Part shown: one piece after another, positions 1-10,018 of the stretch | Position numbering within the stretch: position 1 is the first letter of the stretch | How the letters are laid out: each line of letters starts with the position of its first letter | Origin: Corythucha ciliata | Lineage: Eukaryota; Arthropoda; Insecta; Hemiptera; Tingidae | Assembly (NCBI GenBank): GCA_038030265.1 | Contig: CM075943.1 | Span: 6,138,001-6,202,000, forward strand | Length of the DNA: 64,000 bases | Reading direction: 5' to 3' | The notes under the pieces: generated by a model | Seen by the model: the letters and a program-made list of their open reading frames with translations, nothing else | Databases searched by the model: none | Told to the model about the DNA's origin: nothing | Translations under genes and position numbers: made by a program

Positions 1-1
1 A

Positions 2-85
2 GTACACGTTGACGAACAATTTGAGCACGTGCCCAAGGAGGAGGTCCTCCCTCTTGAACACGACACAACTGTTATTATTTCATGA
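2..85 (+). CDS. 3' end of an unidentified gene (last 27 codons)
   Basis: The first bases of the window are open in one + strand frame from base 2 to a TGA at 83-85. The residues are strongly protein-like: acidic and valine-rich, with VPKEEVLPLEHD near the end and TVIIS as the last five. The stretch after the stop is AT-rich and has no further coding signal, as expected for a 3' UTR. I do not recognise the family. The gene body lies to the left of the window, so neither splice site nor product can be judged. A chance open stretch of 27 codons is possible, but the composition argues against it. Confidence 0.4.
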   Translation, partial: VHVDEQFEHVPKEEVLPLEHDTTVIIS

Positions 86-987
86 TTCACTGACTCAAAT
101 GAATTTTTTGTATTATTGTTCCCGCTTGTGAAATAATGGATTTTTTTTTTTTTTTTTACTTATACGGACGCGGGAGTGACCGTCATAAAAGAGTTGAACA
201 ACAGAAAGATGCAATGATCCATGGGTGTTTTGTGGGTTGGTGAGGGGGACATCTTAACTCGGTCCAGCTTGAAGAGTTAAGCAATAGTTTTTCCATTTTT
301 TTTCTTTTTTTTCTGGATTTACACTGGTGATGAGATGCGGTAAGAGGGGGAGTTGGAGATTAACGAAAGTGTTTTGCCGGTCGAGTGAATTCGTCCTGGA
401 TTTAAACTGTATTATTTAACGTATTTAGAACTACATAGCAAATTATTGCGGGCGCTGTGCTTTGAAATCACGAAATGACACCAAAATTATGGAAGGCATT
501 TTCATTTTATTTCAATCAGGTTTGAGGTTAGCCTGTTGCACAGTTTCCTCAAGGGCCGCTCAATGAATCTCCCGGTGAACTATATTACGCTAAATTCATT
601 ATCAATCAACTTATTAACGGGCCAATTAGTTTGTTTCTTGTATAACTTTTTTGCATTAATCTACTGTGCAATTATTGGGCAACAACAGCCATTTTTTAAA
701 TGTATAGTATTCCAGTCAAACGAACTAGCTTACAACGCTTGAAAAATATATTTAAAAAATGAAATGACGTCGCGAGAAAAAATTCTGATTAGTGTGACGC
801 AAAAGTTACTGCATGATAGATACTAAGAAATGACCCTTATAACATCTATGTCTATGTGATCGCTGTTTACAGTGGGAATTCTCTCTTTTTCTTATCGTTA
901 GTGCAATAAAATTGGTTGCAATTTTACGCTTTGACCTAATAGAGCCCAGCAGACAACAGCTCAAGCTCAATAACCAATAAAATAGAC
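86..987. other. Non-coding flank, no gene seen
   Basis: AT-rich sequence with two poly-T tracts (about 140-158 and 298-312). No protein-like frame longer than about 70 codons and no splice-supported exon. The right end holds AATAAAATAGAC (976-987), which is repeated just beyond the tRNA array at 2341-2352. Confidence 0.5.
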
Positions 988-1060
988 TAATTAAACTGAT
1001 ATTATCCGGACGACGATGGAAGGGCATAGCCCAACACGATTCGAGTTTCGAGAAAAAATG

Positions 1061-1133
1061 GCTCTCCGGCGGGATTTGAACCCGCAACCTCTGGATTACC
1101 AGTCCAGCACGCTGCCATTTGCGCCACGGAGGC
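1061..1133 (-). tRNA. tRNA-like gene, anticodon GGT (Thr), array copy 1
   Basis: The reverse complement folds into a full cloverleaf of 73 nt: D stem GCGC/GCGT, anticodon stem CTGGA/TCCAG, loop CTGGTAA (anticodon GGT, reading the Thr codon ACC), 5-nt variable loop, T stem GCGGG/CCCGC with loop TTCAAAT. T8, A14, G18-G19, A21 and A58 are in place, and the A and B box promoters are intact. The acceptor stem pairs at only 5 of 7 positions: 1:72 is G-G and 2:71 is C-A. That suggests a tRNA-derived repeat or pseudogene rather than a normal charging substrate. A GGT threonine anticodon is also atypical for eukaryotes, which normally use AGT. Confidence 0.65.
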
Positions 1134-1382
1134 GCCTATGGGAGTCGTACTCCGAGGGATAAGCTAAGCCGAACCCCACCTAGGACCATTGTTTCTCGAA
1201 ACTCTAGGCGCTTCTCCTGATCGGTAAACCACGCCGAATTTAATCTTATCTAGATGTTGTTAGATTGATATAATGAATAAATCTGTCGCCGGCATTTTAA
1301 TTAGTAAATTAATTAAACTGATATTATCCGGACGACGATGGAAGGGCATAGCCCAACACGATTCGAGTTTCGAGAAAAAATG

Positions 1383-1455
1383 GCTCTCCGGCGGGATTTG
1401 AACCCGCAACCTCTGGATTACCAGTCCAGCACGCTGCCATTTGCGCCACGGAGGC
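1383..1455 (-). tRNA. tRNA-like gene, anticodon GGT, array copy 2
   Basis: Same 73-nt sequence as the copy 322 bp to its left, including the two acceptor mismatches. It sits in the same minus-oriented tandem arm. Confidence 0.65.
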
Positions 1456-1704
1456 GCCTATGGGAGTCGTACTCCGAGGGATAAGCTAAGCCGAACCCCA
1501 CCTAGGACCATTGTTTCTCGAAACTCTAGGCGCTTCTCCTGATCGGTAAACCACGCCGAATTTAATCTTATCTAGATGTTGTTAGATTGATATAATGAAT
1601 AAATCTGTCGCCGGCATTTTAATTAGTAAATTAATTAAACTGATATTATCCGGACGACGATGGAAGGGCATAGCCCAACACGATTCGAGTTTCGAGAAAA
1701 AATG

Positions 1705-1777
1705 GCTCTCCGGCGGGATTTGAACCCGCAACCTCTGGATTACCAGTCCAGCACGCTGCCATTTGCGCCACGGAGGC
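1705..1777 (-). tRNA. tRNA-like gene, anticodon GGT, array copy 3
   Basis: Last copy of the minus arm. Its 5' end faces the palindrome centre, so it is divergent from the copy at 1825 with only 47 bp between the two tRNA 5' ends. Sequence identical to the other array copies. Confidence 0.65.
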
Positions 1778-1824
1778 GCCTATGGGAGGCTTAGCTTATC
1801 CCTCGGAGTACGACTCCCATAGGC

Positions 1825-1897
1825 GCCTCCGTGGCGCAAATGGCAGCGTGCTGGACTGGTAATCCAGAGGTTGCGGGTTCAAATCCCGCCGGAGAGC
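1825..1897 (+). tRNA. tRNA-like gene, anticodon GGT, array copy 4
   Basis: First copy of the plus arm, an exact mirror of the minus copies. Cloverleaf, anticodon and acceptor mismatches are as in copy 1. Confidence 0.65.
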
Positions 1898-2146
1898 CAT
1901 TTTTTCTCGAAACTCGAATCGTGTTGGGCTATGCCCTTCCATCGTCGTCCGGATAATATCAGTTTAATTAATTTACTAATTAAAATGCCGGCGACAGATT
2001 TATTCATTATATCAATCTAACAACATCTAGATAAGATTAAATTCGGCGTGGTTTACCGATCAGGAGAAGCGCCTAGAGTTTCGAGAAACAATGGTCCTAG
2101 GTGGGGTTCGGCTTAGCTTATCCCTCGGAGTACGACTCCCATAGGC

Positions 2147-2219
2147 GCCTCCGTGGCGCAAATGGCAGCGTGCTGGACTGGTAATCCAGAGGTTGCGGGT
2201 TCAAATCCCGCCGGAGAGC
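2147..2219 (+). tRNA. tRNA-like gene, anticodon GGT, array copy 5
   Basis: Second plus-arm copy, 322 bp after the previous one. Its unit is cut short about 120 bp downstream, where flanking DNA starts with the repeated TAAAATAGAC. Confidence 0.65.
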
Positions 2220-2352
2220 CATTTTTTCTCGAAACTCGAATCGTGTTGGGCTATGCCCTTCCATCGTCGTCCGGATAATATCAGTTTAATTAATTTACTA
2301 ATTAAAATGCCGGCGACAGATTTATTCATTATATCAATCTAATAAAATAGAC

Positions 2353-2980
2353 GTTACCCTCCTCTTCGATTATAGAATGACAGTCGAATACTTTTAAAAA
2401 TGATGATTTTACACTTTCGCGTAATGTTACTTTGATGTTTCGATCCCCCCCCCCCGGCTCCACCAGGAGGTCATTTCCTGGTTGACCGCGTACTGAGAAT
2501 AACATTAAATTATTATTTTAACTGCCGCACCGTCCTTTGTATGAGCAGACTTAATGTCCTTATATTCCACGTCCAGAACTTTTCAACTCCAGTGGTGAGG
2601 TGGGGTGGGGTATTAGTCAGTTTTGCCGTTTCTAGGACGCGAATAGTCGTCCATCAAGCAAAAGACGCGGAATGGTCAGTATTGACAATTTTTAAAGCGC
2701 GAGTGGGTCAGTCTGTCCCATTTTCAGGGCGGGAATGATGAGCTTTTCAGGAATTTTTATGGCGTGCACGAACAGCCGGCTTAACAGTCTATTTATCTAA
2801 CAGGCTATTGTGTGGGAATTGTCAGTTTAGCTTAGCCCTAGTTTTATGGCGGAAATAGTCATTTTAGCCATCAGTTTTGCCATTTTGGGGCGCCAGTATA
2901 ATCTGTTTAGCCGTTTTTATCAACGGAATAGTTCTGCTAAGCATTTTTAGGCAGCGAATTGCCGAAAAAGCATTTTTAGT
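2353..2980 (+). repeat. Short-period repeat family C
   Basis: After a C-run near 2447, a degenerate array appears at about 2580-2960. Units of about 30-35 bp read roughly GGGCGCGAATAGTCAGTTT then GCCATTTTTA. The same family recurs at 11230-12420. The reading frame through it is repeat-derived, not a gene. Confidence 0.55.
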
Positions 2981-4290
2981 AGAGTGAAGCCCTTTCGCTT
3001 CGAGGCTTCTTCGCGAGTAAAATTGTCAAAAATGGGCTGGTTCCCCGTTTCTGGACACAATTTTACGGCTAACGTGGAAAAAAAAAGTGCTAATTGTGTT
3101 GTTCTAGAAAATAAAACGCGCGGCTACAATTAAGAGAAATGCTAATTTTCAGTAGAAATTGGGAAAAAATGATAATTCACCCCGAAAAAATGGAAAAAAT
3201 TGCTAATTTGCAGCTTAATTAGCGGAAAACGCCAAGTATTGGCAAAAATTGAGAAAATCTGGTAACGAACGGGTTGGAAACGCTACTACGCTGCTAAAAT
3301 TTAGAAAAAGTGCCAATTCGCTGCCTTAAATTGAGGAACATCAGTAGTTCTCGGATAAAGTGTGGTGGAAGGAAATTTCTAATTTAAATACGCGCCTTCT
3401 GAAGGCAACTTAGAAGCTAAAATCAGAAAAACGGCAAATTCATGCACGGCTATAAGTAAAAACAACGCTGATTCACGGGCTAGAGCTGAGAACAAGCAAT
3501 AATCTATAACCTGAAAGTAATATAAAATTGATAACACGGTGCTAAAATGTGAAAAAACCACTAATGAATCGCCAATTTACAGCTAAAATTGCGCAAAACG
3601 CTAATTTGAGGCTCAAATTGAGAAAAATTGTAATTTGCGTCAAAACTGAATAATACGCCATTCGCGGCTTCTAGAGGCAACTTTTGAGGCAGAAATTGAG
3701 AAAAAGCGGCAATTTATGACAATGGGTGAAAAAACCGCTAATTCGCGGGTAAAACTGAGAAAAATCGCACATGCATAGCGCTTGGTGAACAAAAAAAATC
3801 CTAATTTGTGAAAAGCCCTCTAATTCGCGGCTAATACTCGAGGAAAACCGCTAGTTTCCAGCTAAAACAGAGCAAGTGCTAATCCTCTGCTGAAAAAAAA
3901 AAAAAAAATTGAAAATATTTCTACTTTGCTGCTAAAGTTGAGAAAATGCGCTAAATCATGGCTAGGGGGGGGGGGCGAAACCGCTAATCCGCGGCTATAC
4001 ACGCGGAAATCCTTGCGCAGGGGCAATATGCTAATGTGTATGAGCCTACTGATGGCTTTGGCTAGGCCGGGTCCCCGCGCCCACTAAAAAAAATAAAAAT
4101 GAAAAACACGCGGCCAAAATTGAGAAAAACGCTAGTCTACAGGTCAAGTTGACTAAAAGCACACTCATTCATGACTAAAATTGAGACATTCGCGGCTTAA
4201 ACTGGTCAAAAGCGCTAATTGACTGATAGAAAAGGTGAAATAGAGGTAATTCGTGGCTAAAATAAGGAAAAGGCTAAGTTAAAATTATAT
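2981..4290 (-). repeat. Short-period repeat family A, minus orientation
   Basis: About 1.2 kb of degenerate units, each about 29-30 bp, read on this strand as AAATTGAGAAAAACGCTAAT then TCGCGGCTA. In the forward sense the core is TCAATTTTAGCCGCGAATTA. No coding signal. A run of G at about 3965 interrupts the array. Confidence 0.75.
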
Positions 4291-4399
4291 TTCTTGTTTA
4301 TACAGAGACTTAGGGCGAAATTACCCCCTACCCTCTCTCTAACGAGATTTCAATCTGATCCCTCCCTAGGACCAATTCCTACCTACGCCACTGGTTGCA

Positions 4400-5170
4400 A
4401 CGTGAAATTAAAGACCAGAAACTTGGAATTTCGCGGATACATATTTAAAACCCAAAGATGTAATTTTGCGGCTATTTATCAAGATTTGGTGCTGTCTGAA
4501 CCGATCAGAATCAGAGACCCACATTTGAATCATGGGACCCATCAGGGGGAGACGCCCCGTGCGCAAGAATCTATACCTCGATTTGATCTGATTGACAGAT
4601 TCCGAGCATGGTATATAATGTTAGTGGAGCAAAAATCAGTCGTTTTGCGGGCTACTTGTTGATGAGCGAGCGTGAAGGTCTTTCAAGAGGCAAACCAGAA
4701 AAGTAGGAATCCTGAGACTACAGTGGAATTTCGCGGTATTGCGCTGTGTTGGATCGTTCAAGAACGAAATGTCGCAAATTTAGCTCTTGAAAAAACCATT
4801 CTCGTGGTTTTGGCTTCGAATATAAAACCAATTACACGGGATTGGCTCTTTAAGAAACGAATTAGTAAAAAGTAGTTTTTCGGGCTTTGTTCTTTAAAAA
4901 ATACAACAACTTTGCGGATTTGATTAATCAAAAATTAATTTTAGTGAGTTTCTTCCTTCATGAAACCAATGTCAGCAACCTGAGAGTTTGAAAAATCCCC
5001 CAAAAAGCCCATTAAAAAATCAATTTTGTGGGTTATTTGGCCCTTTTAGAACATCAATTTCGCGAGTTGGTCCCACTAAAAAAACCAATTTTGGGTGTTT
5101 GATTCTCCAAAAATAATTTTCCCTGTTGTTGCTCTTCAGAAAACCAATTGGCGCCACTGTGGTGTATGCC
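4400..5170 (+). repeat. Short-period repeat family D
   Basis: Degenerate units of about 30-45 bp built on CCAATTTCGCGGGTTTGGCT followed by A-rich spacer. Open frames here (for example 4294-4662) are repeat-derived: their residues mirror the unit and no splice sites or recognisable domain are visible. Confidence 0.6.
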
Positions 5171-5224
5171 CCTGCTTAGGGTGTCTATTCATTATCATTA
5201 ATCATTTCGAAGTGCGATCAAATA

Positions 5225-5770
5225 AAACAAATTAATAAAATGACAATTTTACCATAAAATTGACAATTTCCTTATAAAACTGACGATTTACTCATTAAAC
5301 TGACACCTTTTAAACAGAAAATTTCCTGATTTGCGAGAATCAACCCCACATTGGCTATTTCGTCGTGAAACTGACAAGTTTTTGCCATAAAATGGACAAT
5401 TTTCATGATAAAATTGCTCCTGGTGAAGCGTTTCGCTTATATTTTGCCTTGAAAGGGGCGGTGTGTACGTTATTATTTTCCCGAATGTTGCGTTTTGCCC
5501 ACAATGCGGGGCATTATTGACGTAATTTTTTTCCCCCTTGGTGTGCTGCGTCCGTTTCGAAACAGTTTTTCTCCCACATGCACGTTATGTGACGTGTTCC
5601 GTAAATTTCGCCCTTGGCGTGACTTTTCGTGTAATTTTGCCCAGGGCAGTGGCTTTTCTCGGATTTTTGATGCCGTCAAACCAATTTCGCCGGGCGACCC
5701 AATTCAGTGACCGACCCCTCCCCGGCGGGGGGGGGGCCACCCGGCGAAATTTGTTTGATGGCAACAAAAA
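5225..5770 (+). repeat. Repeat family E plus a longer composite tail
   Basis: 5225-5450 holds units like AAAATTGACAATTTCCTTAT. It runs into a block containing AATGTTGCGTTTTGCCCACA, TTTCGCCCTTGGCGTGACTT and, near 5685, a family D-like end. The same order of blocks recurs at about 54840-55770. This means the short-period families can travel as parts of a larger unit. Confidence 0.55.
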
Positions 5771-5900
5771 CCCCAATTTTTTTTTTTTTTTTTTGGTGAT
5801 GCGAAAAATTAACTGAAGTAATCCGTCCCTAAAAAGTCGTTTGTCAGCATCAACAAGTAGCAACATTCATAGCGTTTTCCATTTGCATAAAATTCCGCCC

Positions 5901-6165
5901 TGGCGTGGTTTACCGATCAGGAGAAGCGCCTAGAGTTTCGAGAAACAATGGACCTGGGTGGGGTTCGGCTTAGCTTATCCCTCGGAGTACGACTCTCATA
6001 GGCGTCTCCGTGGCGCAAATGGCAGCGTGCTGGACTAGTAATCCAGACGTTGCGGGTTCAAATCCCGCCGGGGAGCAATTTTTTCTCGAAACTCGAATCG
6101 TGTTGGGCTATGCCCTTCCATCGTCGTCCGGATAATATCAGTCTAATTAATTTATTAATCATGAC
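5901..6165 (+). repeat. Solo diverged copy of the tRNA-bearing unit
   Basis: About 265 bp match the array unit, from GGCGTGGTTTACCGATCAGG to TAATTAATTTA, with scattered substitutions. The linker present between array units (from ATGCCGGCGACAG to AAATTC) is missing. The solo element may therefore show the natural ends of the original mobile unit. Confidence 0.7.
6004..6076 (+). tRNA. tRNA-like gene, anticodon AGT (Thr), solo unit
   Basis: Cloverleaf as in the array copies, but the anticodon loop is CTAGTAA, giving AGT, the normal eukaryotic threonine anticodon. The acceptor stem pairs at 6 of 7 positions, counting one T-G wobble; only 1:72 (G-G) fails. This copy is closer to a functional tRNA than the array copies. 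Confidence 0.55.
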
Positions 6166-6440
6166 AAGGGTGTTACAACAAATAGTACGCGCTGAAGACA
6201 CGATTTTTTCACTGCCCGCTAAAAGCACGCGTGCTAACAACACGACACCACAAAATTGGCGTAAAATTGATCAGCTTTACAGACAGCAGTGAGTCGTCGT
6301 GGAAAAATGATCTCCTTTTGCTACCCATTCAACTACTAAGCCTCCAATGAGCCAAATTTCGTTTCGTAAAATATTCTGATACAAACTATTCATCTGCGCA
6401 ACTGTAATTTTACCCTCAAAAACTATCCGGAGGGGGGGGG

Positions 6441-6563
6441 GGCTATTCTATAACTTTTTCGCATCGGATTTTCTATCGAAAAGTCATTGATTTTTAAAGA
6501 AAATGAATAAAATCACATGACTTCCCGATAGGAAATTCGACACGGAAAAGTTACAGAATCACC
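6441..6563. mobile_element. MITE-like hairpin (TATTCTATAAC family)
   Basis: Imperfect inverted repeat with arms of about 36 bp: CTATTCTATAACTTTTTCGC at the left and its diverged complement (AAAAGTTACAGAATCA) at the right, around a short AT-rich loop. Its outer motif resembles the two hairpins at 23933-24181. Confidence 0.5.
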
Positions 6564-6666
6564 GCCCTCGAATCAGGAATTTTAACACATCAGAATCCAC
6601 AAGGTTATAACATTGTTATAACTTCGTATTTATTTGACGTCTCCTACTCCTCGGAAAACTAATAAA

Positions 6667-6993
6667 ATGGGACTATTCTTGGTTGGCGCTTTGGTCTACA
6701 TGGCAGCCACCGTTTTTGTCCTAGCCAGGCTCACTTGGACAGATGGGTAATAAACTTGGCGTTCCCCACCTTTTTTTTTTATTAAAAACTCTCAAATTCT
6801 ACTGTGTTGAACCGTAAAAAGGCTTCGACCTGAATGCATTACTGGTGCAAAACACGCTCCTCACGTTTACAACAATGAAGATGAATTTCGGCGAAGGAGT
6901 TTCGTCGAGTTGGGCACATCGGTCGAGAGTTCTTGCGTTCATCTTGTTAAGTCGGCTGGAGAGTCGCAGTTGTTGAAGACGAAATTTAGCTGA
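6667..6993 (+). CDS. Candidate two-exon gene, 83-aa single-pass membrane protein
   Basis: Exon 1 (6667-6746) starts at ATG after an AT-rich leader and encodes a hydrophobic stretch, MGLFLVGALVYMAATVFVLA, followed by RLTWTDG. A GTAATA donor follows. A 75-bp intron with a T11 tract ends AAAAAG, and exon 2 (6822-6993) is open in the required phase to TGA, with a charged, serine-rich tail (for example VYNNEDEFRRRS). Phase closes at 84 codons including stop. The AAAAG acceptor matches other acceptors seen here in NOMO. ATTAAA at 7032-7037 could be the polyadenylation signal. Topology suggests a type III or tail-out single-pass membrane protein. I do not recognise the family. The opposite strand is also open over exon 2, so composition alone does not prove coding. 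Confidence 0.42.
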
Positions 6994-7039
6994 GTGTCGT
7001 TTTACAGTCATGAGAAAAAAAATAGTAGTGAATTAAAAT

Positions 7040-8600
7040 GTATAGGAAATGCGGAGTTATTTGAAATTGTTCGCAAATTGCGGGCTTGGCAATGATCTGT
7101 CTAGTTTCCGTGATGTGTCTGCGAGCCTCTGGTTGCTATTCACTCATTTTGTGCAAATTGAACCGACCGTAACAGAACCCTTCTTGAGTAAAAAGTGAGT
7201 CACTGTCACTAAGTTCCAAGGCAAGTCATTTTTAGCGAGTAATTTACGGCCCTCGAGCGTTCAATTTTTATCTTGTACTTCTCGTACTCTTATTAACACC
7301 TACCTATCCATAACTCGCGTGATATTCGAGGACCTTGCTAACCTCAGGTTCTTTCTACTAATCACATACACTCACACAAATAAGAACAAAAGAATGAGAC
7401 ACTTCGTGAGTTGATAAACGAGCATAATGCCCAAGGGGTCACGGGCAGCTTCACAACTTCCGCCTTTGCCACTGCTACGATATATATAATATTTGACTTT
7501 TTTTTTTTTCATGGAAAAGAAAAAGGCAACCAATTTCCTCGATTTATAAGATTAATCAAGCAGAAGAGTGTCCATGTGGCTCGTCGTCTAGATACCCACG
7601 AGCGTGACGATGGATCGCAATAGGGAGGAGAGCAGGGAAGTGATGCAGTGTCGAGACTATAGTTTTCCGGGGCCGCACATGCGATTACAATTTCTATTTC
7701 ATATCAAAGTTTTAACGGAACTGTCGTGTCGTAAACTGTAAGTGGGCCGCAATATTTGAAAATTAAACTTGTACGAAAATAAGATCCGAAAACTGCTGGA
7801 CACACTCCCAAAAATGGGATGTCGGATTAAGACGAAAAACACAAGAGTTAGGGGTGGTCGGGGGGAGCGGAGTGGATTAAGGATTATTCAATCCCGGAAA
7901 TAGTTTACGTTTCAATTTTAATCATATTTGTGCCGTAAATTGGTTAATTTTAGAAGGTCAAAGCAAATTAAACGCATTTTACTCAATTTCTTCGCCCATT
8001 TTGGATTGGATTATTCTTAAACAAGTTCGTTATAGGATTTAGCTACAGTTATTTAAATTAAAAAATCTTCCGAAGATAAAATTGCTCCCTCATTACTGAA
8101 TCGAAGAAAACGAGACCCTGACCCTTTTAGGTCATTTTTTTTTCAACATTCCAACTAATTCTCCCTACTCTTCGTCATTTTATTGCTGGGCACAAGGCCT
8201 TGGTCTTTTCACAGCCAACGGAAGATGAAGGTACGAGTTTCTCCAATATGGAATAAACAAAGAAAATGAATGCTTTATAGGCTAAATCCGGTGTGTATAC
8301 GCAAGAGGTCATGGGCGCGAACCTAATAAATTACGGAAGGTGTTTATTTTTGCCGCTGAAGTTGCCCCCACGCAACAAATTAATTATTCTACTCGTCTTT
8401 CCTCGTTTCCCCTACTTATACCCAGTATGTTCTACATCCAGACTTGTTTTATAATCTCGCAAATTGGTTCGAACCGCAAACAATAGTTTGTCCTCCTTCC
8501 TATAGGGCTTTATTTCTCCTGAACGGTGACGACCGACGGTCGAAAACCGTTAGCTGGCATTACAACGATTAAGTATATAAAAATGGCTGCATGACGTACC
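7040..8600. other. Mostly unique intergenic DNA, no gene supported
   Basis: Few short-period repeats. One 70-codon frame (7411-7623) starts at a non-ATG codon and has a poly-F tract; I do not accept it. A possible mini-exon pair near 8223-8342 is discussed under rejected items. Nothing else seen. Confidence 0.45.
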
Positions 8601-8609
8601 CGGTAGCTG

Positions 8610-9830
8610 TAAATGTTTGTTTTGTGTGAAACTTATTTCATGATCAGGAGCCGTCGCATTACAGTCACAGAATCATTAAAGCCATTCCGCTTGTTAGGCA
8701 CTTTTAGAAGACCAAAATATTTCACGGATTTGACACTCACAGAACCCGATTTCGAGGTTTTGGCTAATTCGATAGATACCAATTTCCTTTCTGGCCGCCT
8801 TACAACGCAATTGGCCGTTTTGGCTCTTCCTGAAACAAAATTTTGCGGGTTTGGCCAGTCAGAAACCAATTTTAAGGGGGTTGGCTCTCTGACAAAGCCC
8901 ACTTCACTGGATTTTACTCTTTTCTAGTTAGGGCTATTCACAGGTTAAATTGAGGAAAAACTGTTCTTTTGCGGTTGAACTTGACAGAATGCACCAATTC
9001 GTGGTTTGGCGATGCCCAGTGCTGACCGTAATTAAAATAGTAAATAAAAAATGCGTTATTTCACGGTTTCTTGGGACCTTTTCACGGCTAAAATAAAGAA
9101 AATGGGCTAGGCCAAGGTAGAATTGAGAAAAAACACTGAGATTCAGCTAAAATGAAGGAAAACGTAAATTCGAGGCTAAAAATAGTGCTCATTCAGGAGT
9201 AAAATCGGGGTAAAAAAACTCTGTGCAACTACTCTTGAGAAAAACTGGATCCATGCCTGTGGGTATCAGCTTCACTGGCCAAAATATAAGATGCACCATT
9301 GCCTTTTTGCAGGCTTATAACAGGATCTGTCGGTTATAGAATCGCGTCAATTCCGTCAAAAAATAAATATCTGCTGGAAAAATGTCGTTTGTAGCCTTCT
9401 ATTTCAGATTTTGTGTCGAAAAACTGAAACTTCTCCCCCAGGAAAGTGATACTTTTGGAGCTAAACTTTAAATTTTAGGCCTGAGACGATAAACAGAGCT
9501 GGGGTTTCTCTCCCACCATAAAGACTGGATGGCACAGCGGGCTAAACACGGTTTGAGCTAGCCAAAACACACGAAATAGCGCGTTGAACCTGCGAAAATG
9601 TGATTTTCGGACGAAAAATCAGCAAAATCGGTTTCCAAACTAAGCCGATTCTCGAAATCGGCTTGTCAGCAACAAATATCCGCGAATTTTTAATTTTTGG
9701 TGAATCCGATATGCGAAAATGTGTTTTTTTTTTGTTTTTTTTTTTAGAAAAATCCTCAAAATTAATTTCATGGAGCGAAGTACAAGAAATTTGTGTTTCT
9801 GTTAGGGTATGTTTATATAGGAGCGGTGAA
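8610..9830. repeat. Mixed remnants of repeat families D, A and E
   Basis: 8660-8930 is family D (AACCCGATTTCGAGGTTTTG type), about 8940-9240 is family A in minus orientation, about 9350-9470 resembles family E, and 9540-9800 returns to D. A TA microsatellite follows at 9857-9869. Both-strand open frames at 8613-8927 are repeat-derived. Confidence 0.5.
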
Positions 9831-10018
9831 TAAAGAAAAGAGCTAAGTGAGAAAATATATATATATATTTTGCAAGAAATATCAGTAAAAGTGATGTCTT
9901 GTGTGTGTAATCAGAGATGCTGGTTGCTTAGTGAGGCAGAGCTTGTAGTGTGTGAAATTTGGTTTTCACCACAAAAAACAAAGAAGAAGAAAAGAGAGAA
10001 AAAAAACCGCGAAATTGG

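Larger units (their letters stand above)
988..2340. repeat. Palindromic array of 322-bp units, each carrying a tRNA-like gene
   Basis: Three head-to-tail units lie in minus orientation (988 to about 1787), followed by almost two units in plus orientation (about 1812-2340). tRNA starts are spaced exactly 322 bp apart within each arm. The turning point is a short palindrome whose arms GGAGGCGCCTATGGGAG and its complement flank about 25 bp. By eye the units are essentially identical, so the amplification looks recent or homogenised. In each unit the tRNA is framed by GAGTTTCGAGAAA upstream and TTTCTCGAAACTC downstream, an inverted pair. TAAAATAGAC directly flanks the block at 978-987 and 2343-2352, which looks like a target-site duplication around the whole array. 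An assembly-made hairpin is an alternative that only long reads can exclude. Confidence 0.8.

Noticed and set aside
3000..4280. CRISPR-like regular spacing of short repeats
   Set aside because: Units are degenerate and have no unique spacers; this is a eukaryotic short-period array.
4294..4662. 122-codon frame
   Set aside because: Starts at a non-ATG codon and its second half is family D repeat; no sign of a protein family.
8223..8342. Possible exon pair MK / AKSGVYTQEVMGANLINYG
   Set aside because: The ATGAAG/GTACGA donor and TTATAG acceptor are plausible and the frame is open for 20 codons, but no next exon fits and I recognise no homologue. Spliced reads at 8233/8281 would revive it.
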